The notes beneath the pieces were generated by a model that ran no database searches, was not told the DNA's origin, and saw nothing but the letters and a program-made list of their open reading frames with translations. Of a DNA stretch of 36,830 nucleotides, positions 9,769 to 19,550 are shown piece after piece. The translations under genes were made by a program, and so were the position numbers. Positions within the stretch are counted from its first letter, which is position 1. Every line of letters begins with the position of its first letter. The DNA is taken from positions 1 to 36,830 of the forward strand of contig NZ_JAQTPQ010000005.1 of assembly GCF_028712645.1 (NCBI RefSeq). The letters run 5' to 3'. This stretch comes from Flavobacterium sp. Its GTDB lineage: Bacteria; Bacteroidota; Bacteroidia; Flavobacteriales; Flavobacteriaceae.

Positions 9769-10836
9769 TTATAGTGTATTTACGTTATTCAAATCAGCAA
9801 ATGCTTGCTCTAATCTTGAGATGAATGTAACTTCACCTTCACGCAACCATTTTCTTGGATCGTAATATTTTTTATTAGGAGCGTCAGCACCAGTTGGGTT
9901 TCCAATTTGAGTTTTCAAATAGTCAATATTGTCAACCATAAAGTCACGAATTCCTTCAGTAAATGCAAATTGCAAGTCAGTATCGATATTCATTTTTATT
10001 ACACCGTAACTAATACCTTCTCTGATTTCTTCTAATGTAGAACCTGAACCACCGTGGAAAACAAAATCAACAGGATTTGGTTCAGTTTTGAATTTGTCTT
10101 GAACGTAATCTTGAGAATTTTTTAAGATTTTTGGAGTCAATTTTACATTACCTGGTTTGTAAACACCGTGAACATTTCCGAAAGAAGCTGCGATTGTAAA
10201 ACGTGGGCTTACTTTTGATAATTCTTCATAAGCATAAGAAACTTCAGAAGGTTGAGTGTATAATTTTGAACTATCAACATCAGAGTTGTCAACACCATCT
10301 TCTTCACCACCAGTTATTCCTAGTTCGATTTCTAATGTCATTCCCATTTTACTCATTCTAGTCAAATAGCCTTTGCAAATTTCGATGTTTTCTTCGATAG
10401 GCTCTTCAGATAAATCAATCATGTGCGAAGAGAATAATGGTTTTCCTGTTTCAGCAAAATGTTTTTCGGAAGCATCTAATAATCCATCAATCCAAGGCAA
10501 TAATTTTTTTGCACAGTGGTCAGTATGCAAAATTACTGTTGCTCCATAAGCTTCAGCCAAAGTGTGAATATGTTTTGCTCCAGCAATTCCACCAGCGATT
10601 GCTGCTTTTTCACCAGCATTAGAAAGTCCTTTTCCAGCGTTGAATTGAGCTCCTCCATTAGAAAATTGGATAATAACTGGCGCATTCAATTTTGCTGCAG
10701 TTTCAAGAACTCCATTTATTGTGTTTGAACCAGTTACATTTACTGCTGGAAGCGCAAAGCCTTTTTCTTTAGCATATTTAAAAATTTCCTGAACTTGGTC
10801 TCCTGTAGCTACGCCTGGTTTGATATTGTGTGACAT
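9769..10836 (-). CDS. fbaA: Class II fructose-bisphosphate aldolase
   Basis: 'FALPAVNVTGSNTINGVLETAAKLNAPVIIQFSNGG', 'VILHTDHCAKKLLPWIDGL', 'FVFHGGSGST'. Confidence 0.96.
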   Translation of the reverse strand: MSHNIKPGVATGDQVQEIFKYAKEKGFALPAVNVTGSNTINGVLETAAKLNAPVIIQFSNGGAQFNAGKGLSNAGEKAAIAGGIAGAKHIHTLAEAYGATVILHTDHCAKKLLPWIDGLLDASEKHFAETGKPLFSSHMIDLSEEPIEENIEICKGYLTRMSKMGMTLEIELGITGGEEDGVDNSDVDSSKLYTQPSEVSYAYEELSKVSPRFTIAASFGNVHGVYKPGNVKLTPKILKNSQDYVQDKFKTEPNPVDFVFHGGSGSTLEEIREGISYGVIKMNIDTDLQFAFTEGIRDFMVDNIDYLKTQIGNPTGADAPNKKYYDPRKWLREGEVTFISRLEQAFADLNNVNTL

Positions 10837-10899
10837 TTTAAATTTTTTAGTTGTTGTTTTTATTGTTTTATGGTTTGCAAAAATAAGAATTAATTAGCA

Positions 10900-13455
10900 T
10901 TAGAAAGGATAATTTATTCCAAAATTAAAAACAGAGTGTGCAAAATTATATTCATTAAACCATCTTTTGTTGATTTCATTGGCGGGATTGTAGGTTTTAA
11001 ATCCAAAATCAAAACGAACTATAAAAAAACTAAAATCATATCGCAGCCCAAATCCTGAACCTAAAGCGAGTTCTTTTAAGTCTTTCATTCCAGAAAAAGT
11101 AGCTTTTTCATCAGTTACATTGTCTAAAACATTCCAAATATTGCCTGCATCTGCAAACAGCGCTCCTTTTAAAGCGCCTAATATTTTAAATCTATATTCT
11201 GCACTCATTGCAATTTTCATATTGGCTTCATTGAAATCATTTACGGCTCCGCTGCTTCCAGGACCAAGGCTGTAGGGTTGCCAAGCTCTATTGTCATTAG
11301 ATCCGCCCGAGAAATAACTCCTTGAGAATGGAATATTGTTCGAATTTCCGTAAGGAATTGCAATTCCAAAAAAGGTTCTTACTGCTAAAATTCTTTCTTT
11401 AGAAAAATCCCAATGTTTTATATAATCGAATTCTGTTTTTATGTATTCTGAATATTCTAAATTAAATATTTTATAATTACCATTTTGGTTTTTTGGTAAG
11501 CTTGCTGCATTTGAAATCAAAGATAATATAGAACCAGCTGATTCAATTTTTGTTCTAAAAAGATAAAAATTATTGTCCTGTAAATCTGTTTTGGTGGTTT
11601 TTGAAAAAGTAAAATTGGTAGCTAAAATAAAATCATCCTCGGTAAGCCTGATTCGTCGTTCTTCAATACTATTTATGGTTTTATAGTCGGCTGCGCTAGG
11701 AAAAATGGTTGGAGTAGTGCTTAATACATCATTTGTAAATCCTGTTGTTCCGCTTTCAATTATCAAATCGCCATTTGTGTTTACATAGGTAGAATTTGTG
11801 TTGTATATTTTTCCTAAATTATTTAATGCTTTATAAGAAGTGCCATACACATTAAAATAATTTGCTGGATTTAAATTTCGAACATATTGAATATTCAAAA
11901 GATCAAAACGAGCCGTATTATTCTTTTTAGGTGTCCAATTATAAGATATTGAGCCAGTTAGATTCTCTTTATTTAATCCAATGTTTCTTTGTGATGACAA
12001 TCCAGTTGAGATGAGTGTTGAGGGAATCATACTTTTGGGAATGATTTTTTCAGTATTAAAAGGAAACCATATTCGTGGAATATTTAGCTTTAAATCGATT
12101 CCATATTCAGAGACGTTAAAGAAATTATTTTGAGGATTTGCCAAATCTTTTGACGATCCAATATTTCCTCTTCCTGCAATTTCCAGTGTTTCGGCACCAT
12201 TAAACACGTTTCGAATCGTTTCGGAAATGCTATATGCAATTCCGAAGTCTTGAATATTTGAGTGAGTGACATCAAGTGAGGTTCCAAAACTGTATTTTTT
12301 TCTGGGGGTTAAGTAAATTTTCGCAATCAAGGATTGAGCGGTGGAATCTCTTTTATCTGCCGTATAAAGAATGGTTGGATAATTAAAAATTTTAAGATTG
12401 TTCAAATAACGTGAAGTCAAAACGGTTTTGTTGTCAGCAAATAAACCTCCTTTTGTAATAAATATGGCATCAGTAATTGCTCTTGGTCTGTATTTTAGCC
12501 TGTTTTGACTGTATAAATGGAAATTATTATAAGTTGTGCTGTCGGTAATTTTTGAATTTGTATTGGTTGGAGAATAATCAGTGTAAATGTTTACATCACT
12601 TATTTTAAATATTTTGAACGGTTCGGTTTTAGTTGAGTCGTTCGCTTGATACGAATAATCGTTTATATTTAAATTTACATTTACCTTGTTTTCAGTGTTT
12701 AGGGTATCTATAACAAAAGTTACATCAGTGGGTTGAAAATTATATACGCCATTATTTTTAAAATGATTTGTAATTCGGTTTTTCTCATTATCGAAGTCTT
12801 CTATTTTATATTGTTTTCCAGATTTTAAGAAAGAACCAGATTTAATTGACTGAAACATTGAATCCAAAACCTGAGTACTAATGGTTGCTTTAATAGTATC
12901 TAAAATATATGGTTTTCCTGTTGTTATAGAATATTTTATTTTAGCTTTTTTAGCACTAAGACTGTCTAGCTTATAATTTGCTTTTACATTAAAAAAACCA
13001 TCATTAAAATAAAAATATTTTAGACGAACAATGGATCTATCAGATTTTGTTGAGTCAATGATTATAGGAGCTTCCCCCGTTTTTTTTAAGAAATCGTGTA
13101 TTCCGTGATACCAAAAAGATTTTCCAAGTCTATCAACTTGTTTTGCCGACAGCAATTTTGACATTCGTTCATATTTGCCTGAGTGATTGGTAAATTTAGC
13201 TTGAAAAGTCGAGTCAGGATTTGGATTAGCTAGATTAAACAAATTTAATCGTAATCGATAGCCTAGGATGTTGCTGTTTGGTTTTTGATACAATTGATTA
13301 ATAACATCTTCAGTCTTTACGGCCTTATTATTTACCAAAATTTCATTTTTGGTAAGAAGTTGTTTGCCTTCTGGAACTCTTCTCACGGTATTACAAGCCG
13401 AGATAATTATTCCTATTACAATAAATGTTGCTATTTTTGTGCTAATCTTTTTCAA
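10900..13455 (-). CDS. tamL: TamA/BamA-family outer-membrane lipoprotein (TamL-like)
   Basis: Lipoprotein signal 'GIIISACNTVRRVPEGKQLL'; C-terminal Omp85 barrel 'SYFSGGSNDNRAWQPYSLGPGS...GLRYDFSFFIVRFDFGFKTYNP'. Confidence 0.8.
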   Translation of the reverse strand: MKKISTKIATFIVIGIIISACNTVRRVPEGKQLLTKNEILVNNKAVKTEDVINQLYQKPNSNILGYRLRLNLFNLANPNPDSTFQAKFTNHSGKYERMSKLLSAKQVDRLGKSFWYHGIHDFLKKTGEAPIIIDSTKSDRSIVRLKYFYFNDGFFNVKANYKLDSLSAKKAKIKYSITTGKPYILDTIKATISTQVLDSMFQSIKSGSFLKSGKQYKIEDFDNEKNRITNHFKNNGVYNFQPTDVTFVIDTLNTENKVNVNLNINDYSYQANDSTKTEPFKIFKISDVNIYTDYSPTNTNSKITDSTTYNNFHLYSQNRLKYRPRAITDAIFITKGGLFADNKTVLTSRYLNNLKIFNYPTILYTADKRDSTAQSLIAKIYLTPRKKYSFGTSLDVTHSNIQDFGIAYSISETIRNVFNGAETLEIAGRGNIGSSKDLANPQNNFFNVSEYGIDLKLNIPRIWFPFNTEKIIPKSMIPSTLISTGLSSQRNIGLNKENLTGSISYNWTPKKNNTARFDLLNIQYVRNLNPANYFNVYGTSYKALNNLGKIYNTNSTYVNTNGDLIIESGTTGFTNDVLSTTPTIFPSAADYKTINSIEERRIRLTEDDFILATNFTFSKTTKTDLQDNNFYLFRTKIESAGSILSLISNAASLPKNQNGNYKIFNLEYSEYIKTEFDYIKHWDFSKERILAVRTFFGIAIPYGNSNNIPFSRSYFSGGSNDNRAWQPYSLGPGSSGAVNDFNEANMKIAMSAEYRFKILGALKGALFADAGNIWNVLDNVTDEKATFSGMKDLKELALGSGFGLRYDFSFFIVRFDFGFKTYNPANEINKRWFNEYNFAHSVFNFGINYPF

Positions 13456-13491
13456 GTGTTCTCAAATATTTAATTCAAAAGTACATTTTTT

Positions 13492-14220
13492 ATGGTTAGT
13501 AAAAACCAAATAAAACTTATAACGAGTTTGCAGCAAAAAAAATATCGATTTGCCCATCAATTATTTTTTGCCGAAGGCATAAAGGTAATTCAAGAATTGC
13601 TAGAATCAAACTTTGAATTAGAACATTTGTACACAACTCAAAATGATTTTGAGGAAGTTCCGAATGCTAAAAAGACACTAATTCACGAAAGTGATTTGAA
13701 AAAAATTAGTGCCCTTTCGACTCCCAATTCCTGCTTGGCATTATTTAAAATCCCTGCCGAAAAAAACATAAAAGAATCAGGACTAATTCTCGCTCTAGAT
13801 TCTATTCGTGATCCTGGAAATTTAGGAACCATTTTGCGAATGTGTGACTGGTTTGGTATTGACCAGCTCATTTGTTCGAAAGAGACTGTTGCTATTTATA
13901 ATCCAAAAGTAGTTCAAGCAACAATGGGTTCCATCGCCAGAGTCAATGTTAATTATATAGATTTGGTTTCTTTTATTAGTAAAACTAAACTACCGGTTTT
14001 CGGCACTTTTATGGACGGAAAAAATATTTATAAATCCGTTTTTCCACAAGAAGGAATCATCATTATGGGAAATGAAGCCAACGGAATTTCGCCGGAACTT
14101 GAAAAAACAATCAAAAACAGGCTTACCATTCCTCGTTTTGGCAATCTCCAAAAAACAGAAAGTTTGAATGTAGCAACTGCCACCGCAATTGTTCTAAGCG
14201 AATTTAGAAGAAATAATTAA
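13492..14220 (+). CDS. TrmH/SpoU family RNA 2'-O-methyltransferase
   Basis: 'LALDSIRDPGNLGTILRMCDWFGIDQLICS', 'IMGNEANGIS', 'SLNVATATAIVLSEFRR'. Confidence 0.93.
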   Translation: MVSKNQIKLITSLQQKKYRFAHQLFFAEGIKVIQELLESNFELEHLYTTQNDFEEVPNAKKTLIHESDLKKISALSTPNSCLALFKIPAEKNIKESGLILALDSIRDPGNLGTILRMCDWFGIDQLICSKETVAIYNPKVVQATMGSIARVNVNYIDLVSFISKTKLPVFGTFMDGKNIYKSVFPQEGIIIMGNEANGISPELEKTIKNRLTIPRFGNLQKTESLNVATATAIVLSEFRRNN

Positions 14221-14225
14221 TCTTT

Positions 14226-14942
14226 CTAGTGAAAGGTAAAATTGATAAAAACAGCTCTGGTTTTCATCGATTCTATGTTTCCTGTCCAAGGACTATTGGG
14301 GTCATTATCGCGAATTAATTCGTCATTAATTCCAAAAACACCTCTTATAGAAGGAGAGAAAATAAAATATTCCGAAAAAATATCGATACCAAGACCCAAC
14401 TCATAATTCGTAGTCCAAGGTTTTACCCTGAAACGATTTTCTAAATTATCATCTTTTGATTTCGAATTACTCGACAAATTTAATGTTGCTGAAACTCCAC
14501 CTAGAATGTAAGGACGAATATTTCCTGTTCTGAGTGAAGAAAATTTAAGCAATAACGGAAAGTGAATATTAGTGCTGTTTACTTCCCTGATTTTCTGAGA
14601 AGATGTAGGTGTCGTTGCAAAATAGCTGTCGGGATAATTAAAAACTCTCAGCGTATAATATAAACCAGGTTCAAAACGCAAACTCACATATTCTTGAAGC
14701 TTCAAATCGGCTACAAGACCCACATTGAAACCAGTGTTTTTTTTTATGAGAATGTTCTCTCCAACGGTTTTGTAATTTATTTTGAAGTCATAGGAATTGA
14801 ATCCCAAGTAAAAACCAAAATATAGTTTTTGTTTCTGAAAATTTTCCAGATTAATAATTGGATCCTTACTAAATATACCTTTGGTTTGTGTATATCCTTT
14901 TATGGTCAAGGCAAGTAGAAGTAAGACAATTATTTTTTTCAT
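14226..14942 (-). CDS. porT: PorT-family outer-membrane beta-barrel protein (type IX secretion component)
   Basis: 238 aa with signal peptide and beta-barrel composition; directly downstream of ubiE, an arrangement I recall for Bacteroidetes porT. Confidence 0.75.
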   Translation of the reverse strand: MKKIIVLLLLALTIKGYTQTKGIFSKDPIINLENFQKQKLYFGFYLGFNSYDFKINYKTVGENILIKKNTGFNVGLVADLKLQEYVSLRFEPGLYYTLRVFNYPDSYFATTPTSSQKIREVNSTNIHFPLLLKFSSLRTGNIRPYILGGVSATLNLSSNSKSKDDNLENRFRVKPWTTNYELGLGIDIFSEYFIFSPSIRGVFGINDELIRDNDPNSPWTGNIESMKTRAVFINFTFH

Positions 14943-14943
14943 A

Positions 14944-15675
14944 TTATTTTTTGGAAGCTGAATAAATTGTTGCTACACCAAATGTTTGCGGCAAAGCTAC
15001 AACATCTATAAACCCAATTTTTTTCAAAATATTGTTCAACGCCTCTCCATAAGGGAAGGCTGCCGCGGATTCTGATAAATATCCATAAGCAACATTGTCT
15101 TTTGAGAATAGTTTTCCAATGATGGGAAGAATATTTTTACTATAAAAAGTATAAACTTGCTTGTACGGAAATTTTTCTGGAACCGAAGTTTCGAGAATCA
15201 CAAAAACGCCATTAGGTTTCAAAACTCTTACTATTTCAGCTAATCCTTTCTCAAGATTTTCGAAATTTCTAACGCCAAAAGCAACTGTAATAGCATCGAA
15301 ATAACTGTCTTCAAAAGGTATATTTTCTGAATCGCCCAAAACCATTTCAATCGTGTTGGCTAAGTTTTTTTCTTGAATTTTTTTCTTCCCCACTTCAAGC
15401 ATTCCTGCCGAAATATCCAATCCGATAATCTTTTCAGCCTTGGTTTGTGCCATTAATATCGCCAAATCACCAGTTCCTGTTGCAATGTCTAAAACTGTTT
15501 TAGGATTAGATTTGCTTACAATTTGCAACACTTTTTTGCGCCATTTAACGTCAATTCCAAAAGAAATAACCCGATTGAGGTTGTCGTAATTGCCTGAAAT
15601 AGTGTCGAACATTGTGGCTACTTGTTCTTTTTTGCTTAAAGTGGAATCTTTATAGGGGGTTATGTTTTTTGACAT
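14944..15675 (-). CDS. ubiE: Demethylmenaquinone methyltransferase
   Basis: '[26 protein letters not shown]', '[13 protein letters not shown]', '[19 protein letters not shown]'. Confidence 0.95.
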   Translation of the reverse strand: MSKNITPYKDSTLSKKEQVATMFDTISGNYDNLNRVISFGIDVKWRKKVLQIVSKSNPKTVLDIATGTGDLAILMAQTKAEKIIGLDISAGMLEVGKKKIQEKNLANTIEMVLGDSENIPFEDSYFDAITVAFGVRNFENLEKGLAEIVRVLKPNGVFVILETSVPEKFPYKQVYTFYSKNILPIIGKLFSKDNVAYGYLSESAAAFPYGEALNNILKKIGFIDVVALPQTFGVATIYSASKK

Positions 15676-15721
15676 TTTTTAAAATTTGAGGCAAAGGTAA
15701 ACTAGATTTTTGGATAATATA

Positions 15722-15791
15722 AATTTAACCGCAGATTCACAGATTTTTTTTCTTCTATTTTTGATAAAATCGGAAAATCTGAGGTTGAATT
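15722..15791. repeat. Imperfect inverted-repeat element (16-nt arms, 14/16 match) in the ubiE-folA spacer
   Basis: Left arm aatttaaccgcagatt (15722-15737); right arm aatctgaggttgaatt (15776-15791). Confidence 0.6.
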
Positions 15792-15798
15792 AAGTAGT

Positions 15799-16284
15799 TT
15801 ATTTTCTTCTAACAAATGTTTGATAAGTATAGTCAAAAAGGTGTCTTTCGTCTTTTGGCTGAAATGATTCAGAAGTCAATTCCCAAATCGTTGGGTCGAT
15901 TTCTGGGAAATAGACATCAGCATCAAACGAATGATGCACTCTTGTAATGTCGAGTTGGTCAGCTAAATCAATGGATTGTTTGTAAATTTCGCCTCCGCCA
16001 ATAATGAATAAGTCTTCATTTTTTGGGCAGGCTGCAATAGCTTTTTCAAGATTTGGAACTACAATACATCCTTCGTACTCAAAATCTTTTTGTCGTGTTA
16101 TTATGACGTGTGTTCTGTTTGGTAAAGGTTTAGGGAAACTTTCAAAAGTTTTTCTTCCCATAATAATATGATGTCCTGAAGTAAGTGTCTTGAAGCGTTT
16201 GAAATCATTAGGCAAATGCCAAAGTAAATCATTGTTTTTTCCTAAAGCATTGTTTTCGGCGACAGCCGCAATGATGATGATCAT
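15799..16284 (-). CDS. folA: Dihydrofolate reductase
   Basis: 'IIAAVAENNALGKNNDLLWHLPNDFKRFKTLTSGHHIIMGRKTFESF', 'LFIIGGGEIYKQ'. Confidence 0.96.
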   Translation of the reverse strand: MIIIIAAVAENNALGKNNDLLWHLPNDFKRFKTLTSGHHIIMGRKTFESFPKPLPNRTHVIITRQKDFEYEGCIVVPNLEKAIAACPKNEDLFIIGGGEIYKQSIDLADQLDITRVHHSFDADVYFPEIDPTIWELTSESFQPKDERHLFDYTYQTFVRRK

Positions 16285-16287
16285 ATT

Positions 16288-16629
16288 TTATTGTGGTTTG
16301 TTTGAGGGTTCGTCTTCGACTTGTTTTTGCAATTGGTCAATTTTTCGTTGTTGTTGAGTAACAAGCCTATCAATCTGTTCTCTTTCCCAGTTTTTATTCA
16401 TAAAGCGATCTGTGATAAACACTTTAATGAAGTGCAAAATGAATAAGAAAGTCCAAACAGTAATTACCCAAATTGCCCAATTTGTAGTATAACCAAAAGC
16501 GTCAAAATGATTCGCCAAAGATAAAAAGATACTTCCTAAGAGAAATAAAACAAAATGAAAATAGAGCCTTTTTTTTTGATTTAACCTTTTTCTAGCATAT
16601 TCGTATTGCTCGTGCTGTTCTTTTTCCAT
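16288..16629 (-). CDS. 2TM domain-containing protein
   Basis: Two predicted TM helices with flanking charged/coiled regions; 'YEYARKRLNQKKRLYFHFVLFLLGSIFLSL...'. Confidence 0.75.
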   Translation of the reverse strand: MEKEQHEQYEYARKRLNQKKRLYFHFVLFLLGSIFLSLANHFDAFGYTTNWAIWVITVWTFLFILHFIKVFITDRFMNKNWEREQIDRLVTQQQRKIDQLQKQVEDEPSNKPQ

Positions 16630-16868
16630 TAATCAGAATTTAGTTCATAAAGGTAAAATTTATTTTGATTCGTCACTAATTTTGATTCGTGATTATTTAA
16701 CGAGAAAACGTTTTTGGTTTTGGAATATGAAAATTTTATCTATTTTAAATTAGGAATACGATTAAAAATTAAGGAAGTTTTTGCCATAGTCCTAAATCTT
16801 CATTCTAAATATTGGATGTCCAAAAAAAAATATTTTCTTTGTTACATAATTCTAAAAATGAAATAGTT

Positions 16869-17165
16869 ATGTCAATAAAGAAACAAGTTATAAAAACAAA
16901 ACCGGTTTGTAAAGTTACCTTTTCGGTAGAAGCTAAAGAAGCAAATGTTGCATCAGTTGTAGGAGATTTTAATAATTGGAATCCTGCTGATGGTGAATTG
17001 TCAAAATTGAAAAACGGAACTTTCAAAGGAGTTTTCGATTTACCAAAAGATGCGTCTTACGAATTCAAATACGTGATTGACGGTGTTTATGTAAACGACA
17101 GCGAAGCTGATTCTTACAAATGGAATGAATTTGCAGGAGCTGAAAACGGTGTTTTAACTGTTTAA
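16869..17165 (+). CDS. Isoamylase/CBM48-like early-set domain small protein; start reassigned to the ATG at 16869
   Basis: 'VTFSVEAKEANVASVVGDFNNWNPADGELSKLKNGTFKGVFDLPKDASYEFKYVIDGVY' is an early-set glycogen-binding-like fold. Confidence 0.8.
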   Translation: MSIKKQVIKTKPVCKVTFSVEAKEANVASVVGDFNNWNPADGELSKLKNGTFKGVFDLPKDASYEFKYVIDGVYVNDSEADSYKWNEFAGAENGVLTV

Positions 17166-17226
17166 TCTTTACTTTTGTCCCGTCCTAAAAAAACGATAGA
17201 GATTATTAGATAAAATTAAATATTAA

Positions 17227-17263
17227 ACGGTAGTAAAAAATTTTTTTTGCTACTGTTTTTTGT
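17227..17263. terminator. Bidirectional terminator between convergent CBM48-like and kinase genes
   Basis: acggtagtaaaaaa/ttttttttgctactgt imperfect dyad followed by a T tract. Confidence 0.7.
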
Positions 17264-17276
17264 TTTAGATGTTAAT

Positions 17277-19550
17277 TTATGCTCGGAAATATTTTTGAAT
17301 TAACGCCTTTAATTTATCAATGTTAATGGGTTTAGAAATATAGTCGTTGCATCCTGCAGCGATAGCTTCCTCGCGGTCGTTCGCTAATCCGTAGGCGGTT
17401 TGTGCAATTATAATCACGTCTTTGTTGAATTGTCTTATGTGTCTGGTGGCTTCGTGACCATTCATTTCTGGCATATTGACATCGATCAATATCAGGTCTA
17501 TATCTGGATTGTTAAGGCTGGTTTCTACGGCTTCGATGCCTGTGCTAGCCTTGAGAATAGTATCGCAAAATAAACTTACGGCTTTTGTAATTAGCAATTT
17601 TGAAATGGCATCGTCTTCAACAATTAATATTTTCAGATTTTTAATTTGATTTGATTCATCAACCTCCAGATTATTTTTTTTAGGAATAATTTCTTTTTCT
17701 GGTTGTGTAATATAAGGAATGGTAAAATAAAAAGTAGATCCTTTTCCTTCTTCACTTTCCAGCCAAATTTTTCCGCCCAACATTTCTACATAAGCTTTTG
17801 AAATAGAAAGCCCCAATCCTGCCCCTTGAAGGACTCTCTTATCAGTAATGCCAACTTGAATAAAGCGGTCAAACACTGCTTTTTGTTTGTCTTTTGGAAT
17901 TCCTATTCCAGTGTCTTTTACATAAAATTCGAGTTCGGGAACAGCTTTATCGATGGATTGTTTTAGTTTGTAGCCAAAATCTATAGTTCCTTTATGGCTG
18001 TATTTTATAGCATTCTTAACCAGGTTGATGAGTACAGCATAAACTTTCTCTCGGTCTGTTTTTATTATGGATTCTTTGGTGGGCAAGGAGATTGTGTAGC
18101 TAAGTTGCAGTCCATTGGAATTGACTTCTGGTTTGAAGAATGTATAAATATATTCGATTTGCTTGTTGATATTCGTTTCTGAAAGCGAAACATCCATCAG
18201 TCCAGATTCTATTTTCGAAATATCAACAATATCATTGATGATGTTCAACATTCGAACACCACTACGCTCAATAATTCGGATGTATTCCTGCTGGTCTTCA
18301 CCTGAAATTTCTGGGTTTTTGAGCAGTTCGGCAAATCCTAAAATTCCGTTCATTGGAGTTCTAATTTCGTGGCTCATATTAGCAAGGAAAGCTGATTTTA
18401 AGCGGTCGCTTTTTTCGGCTTGCTCTTTGGCTTTGATCATTTCTTCTTCAGCTTTTTTCTTTTCGGTAATATCAAAGCGGATAGACAAGAATTGGAAAGG
18501 GACACTATTGGTGTCTAGAAAAGGAATAATAGTGCCATGAATCCAATAGAATTTTCCTTCTTTATCCTTGTTTTTAATTTCTCCAATCCACACTTTTCCT
18601 GACAATATAGTGTCCCACATTTCTCTAAAAAAGGTTTTGGCGTGAAAATTTGAGCTAACCATACGGTGTGTTTTTCCTATAAGTTCTTCTCGGCTATATT
18701 TCGAAATTTTGCAAAAATTATCATTTACTGAAAGGATTACTCCATCTTTGTCAGTAATGGCAGTAATAGCAGATTGGTCTAATGCAAATTTGTAGTCTTC
18801 AAGATTCTTGATATTTTTCTTTAGAGCTATATCTGTTTTTTCTTTAGCATCCAGCATTTTATTGAATTCATTAGCCAAAATTGCTGCTTCATCGTTTCCT
18901 GTTAAATGGGATCGAGCCGAGGTTTTCCCATCAGCTACTTCGTTGATGGTTTTTTGGACAGAATGAAGTCTACGGGTAATATAATGTCCCACAAACCATG
19001 CTATTACGGATCCAATCAAAATAGCCAAAAGGCCATAAACTACTCCATTATTTGTGATATTTTTGAGTTGGTTTGCAACCTTATTTTGATTTAGACCAAT
19101 ACGCACCCAACCCACATTTTTGTTGTAGAGATTTACAGGAACGGCGACATCTACCAAGTCAGGGGTTTTGCTAAGGACAATGGTCTTAAAATTTTGAGGC
19201 AAATCGAGAAGAAACAGTCCTTCTTTAGATTCGTCAGTATGTGCTAAAATTTTGCCTTGCTCATTTGTTATTATGGCAAAAACAAGTTGAGGATAACGAC
19301 GTTGCGAATTGACTAATTCTTGAAGACCGGCAATGTCATTTGAGGTCAACCAGCTAGAAGAAGTAGTTGAAAGAGCCTGTGCAAGCCCTTGAGCTTCTTC
19401 GGTTTGATGGTCGAGAATCATCTCGCATTGACGTTGAGTTAAATCAATTATAAAAACTGACATCATTACTGCATGGACAATTGCTACGCTTAAGATGAGT
19501 CGCCCTCGTAGGGAACCAAAAAAAATTTTTATTTTATGTTGGATCTTCAT
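17277..19550 (-). CDS. Hybrid sensor histidine kinase (periplasmic sensor, HAMP, PAS, HisKA, HATPase, REC)
   Basis: 'FLANMSHEIRTPMNGILGFAELLK', 'GAGLGLSISKAYVEMLGGKIWLESEEGKGSTF', C-terminal REC 'ILIVEDD...LILIDVNMPEMNGHEATRHIRQ...YISKPI'. Confidence 0.95.
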   Translation of the reverse strand: MKIQHKIKIFFGSLRGRLILSVAIVHAVMMSVFIIDLTQRQCEMILDHQTEEAQGLAQALSTTSSSWLTSNDIAGLQELVNSQRRYPQLVFAIITNEQGKILAHTDESKEGLFLLDLPQNFKTIVLSKTPDLVDVAVPVNLYNKNVGWVRIGLNQNKVANQLKNITNNGVVYGLLAILIGSVIAWFVGHYITRRLHSVQKTINEVADGKTSARSHLTGNDEAAILANEFNKMLDAKEKTDIALKKNIKNLEDYKFALDQSAITAITDKDGVILSVNDNFCKISKYSREELIGKTHRMVSSNFHAKTFFREMWDTILSGKVWIGEIKNKDKEGKFYWIHGTIIPFLDTNSVPFQFLSIRFDITEKKKAEEEMIKAKEQAEKSDRLKSAFLANMSHEIRTPMNGILGFAELLKNPEISGEDQQEYIRIIERSGVRMLNIINDIVDISKIESGLMDVSLSETNINKQIEYIYTFFKPEVNSNGLQLSYTISLPTKESIIKTDREKVYAVLINLVKNAIKYSHKGTIDFGYKLKQSIDKAVPELEFYVKDTGIGIPKDKQKAVFDRFIQVGITDKRVLQGAGLGLSISKAYVEMLGGKIWLESEEGKGSTFYFTIPYITQPEKEIIPKKNNLEVDESNQIKNLKILIVEDDAISKLLITKAVSLFCDTILKASTGIEAVETSLNNPDIDLILIDVNMPEMNGHEATRHIRQFNKDVIIIAQTAYGLANDREEAIAAGCNDYISKPINIDKLKALIQKYFRA

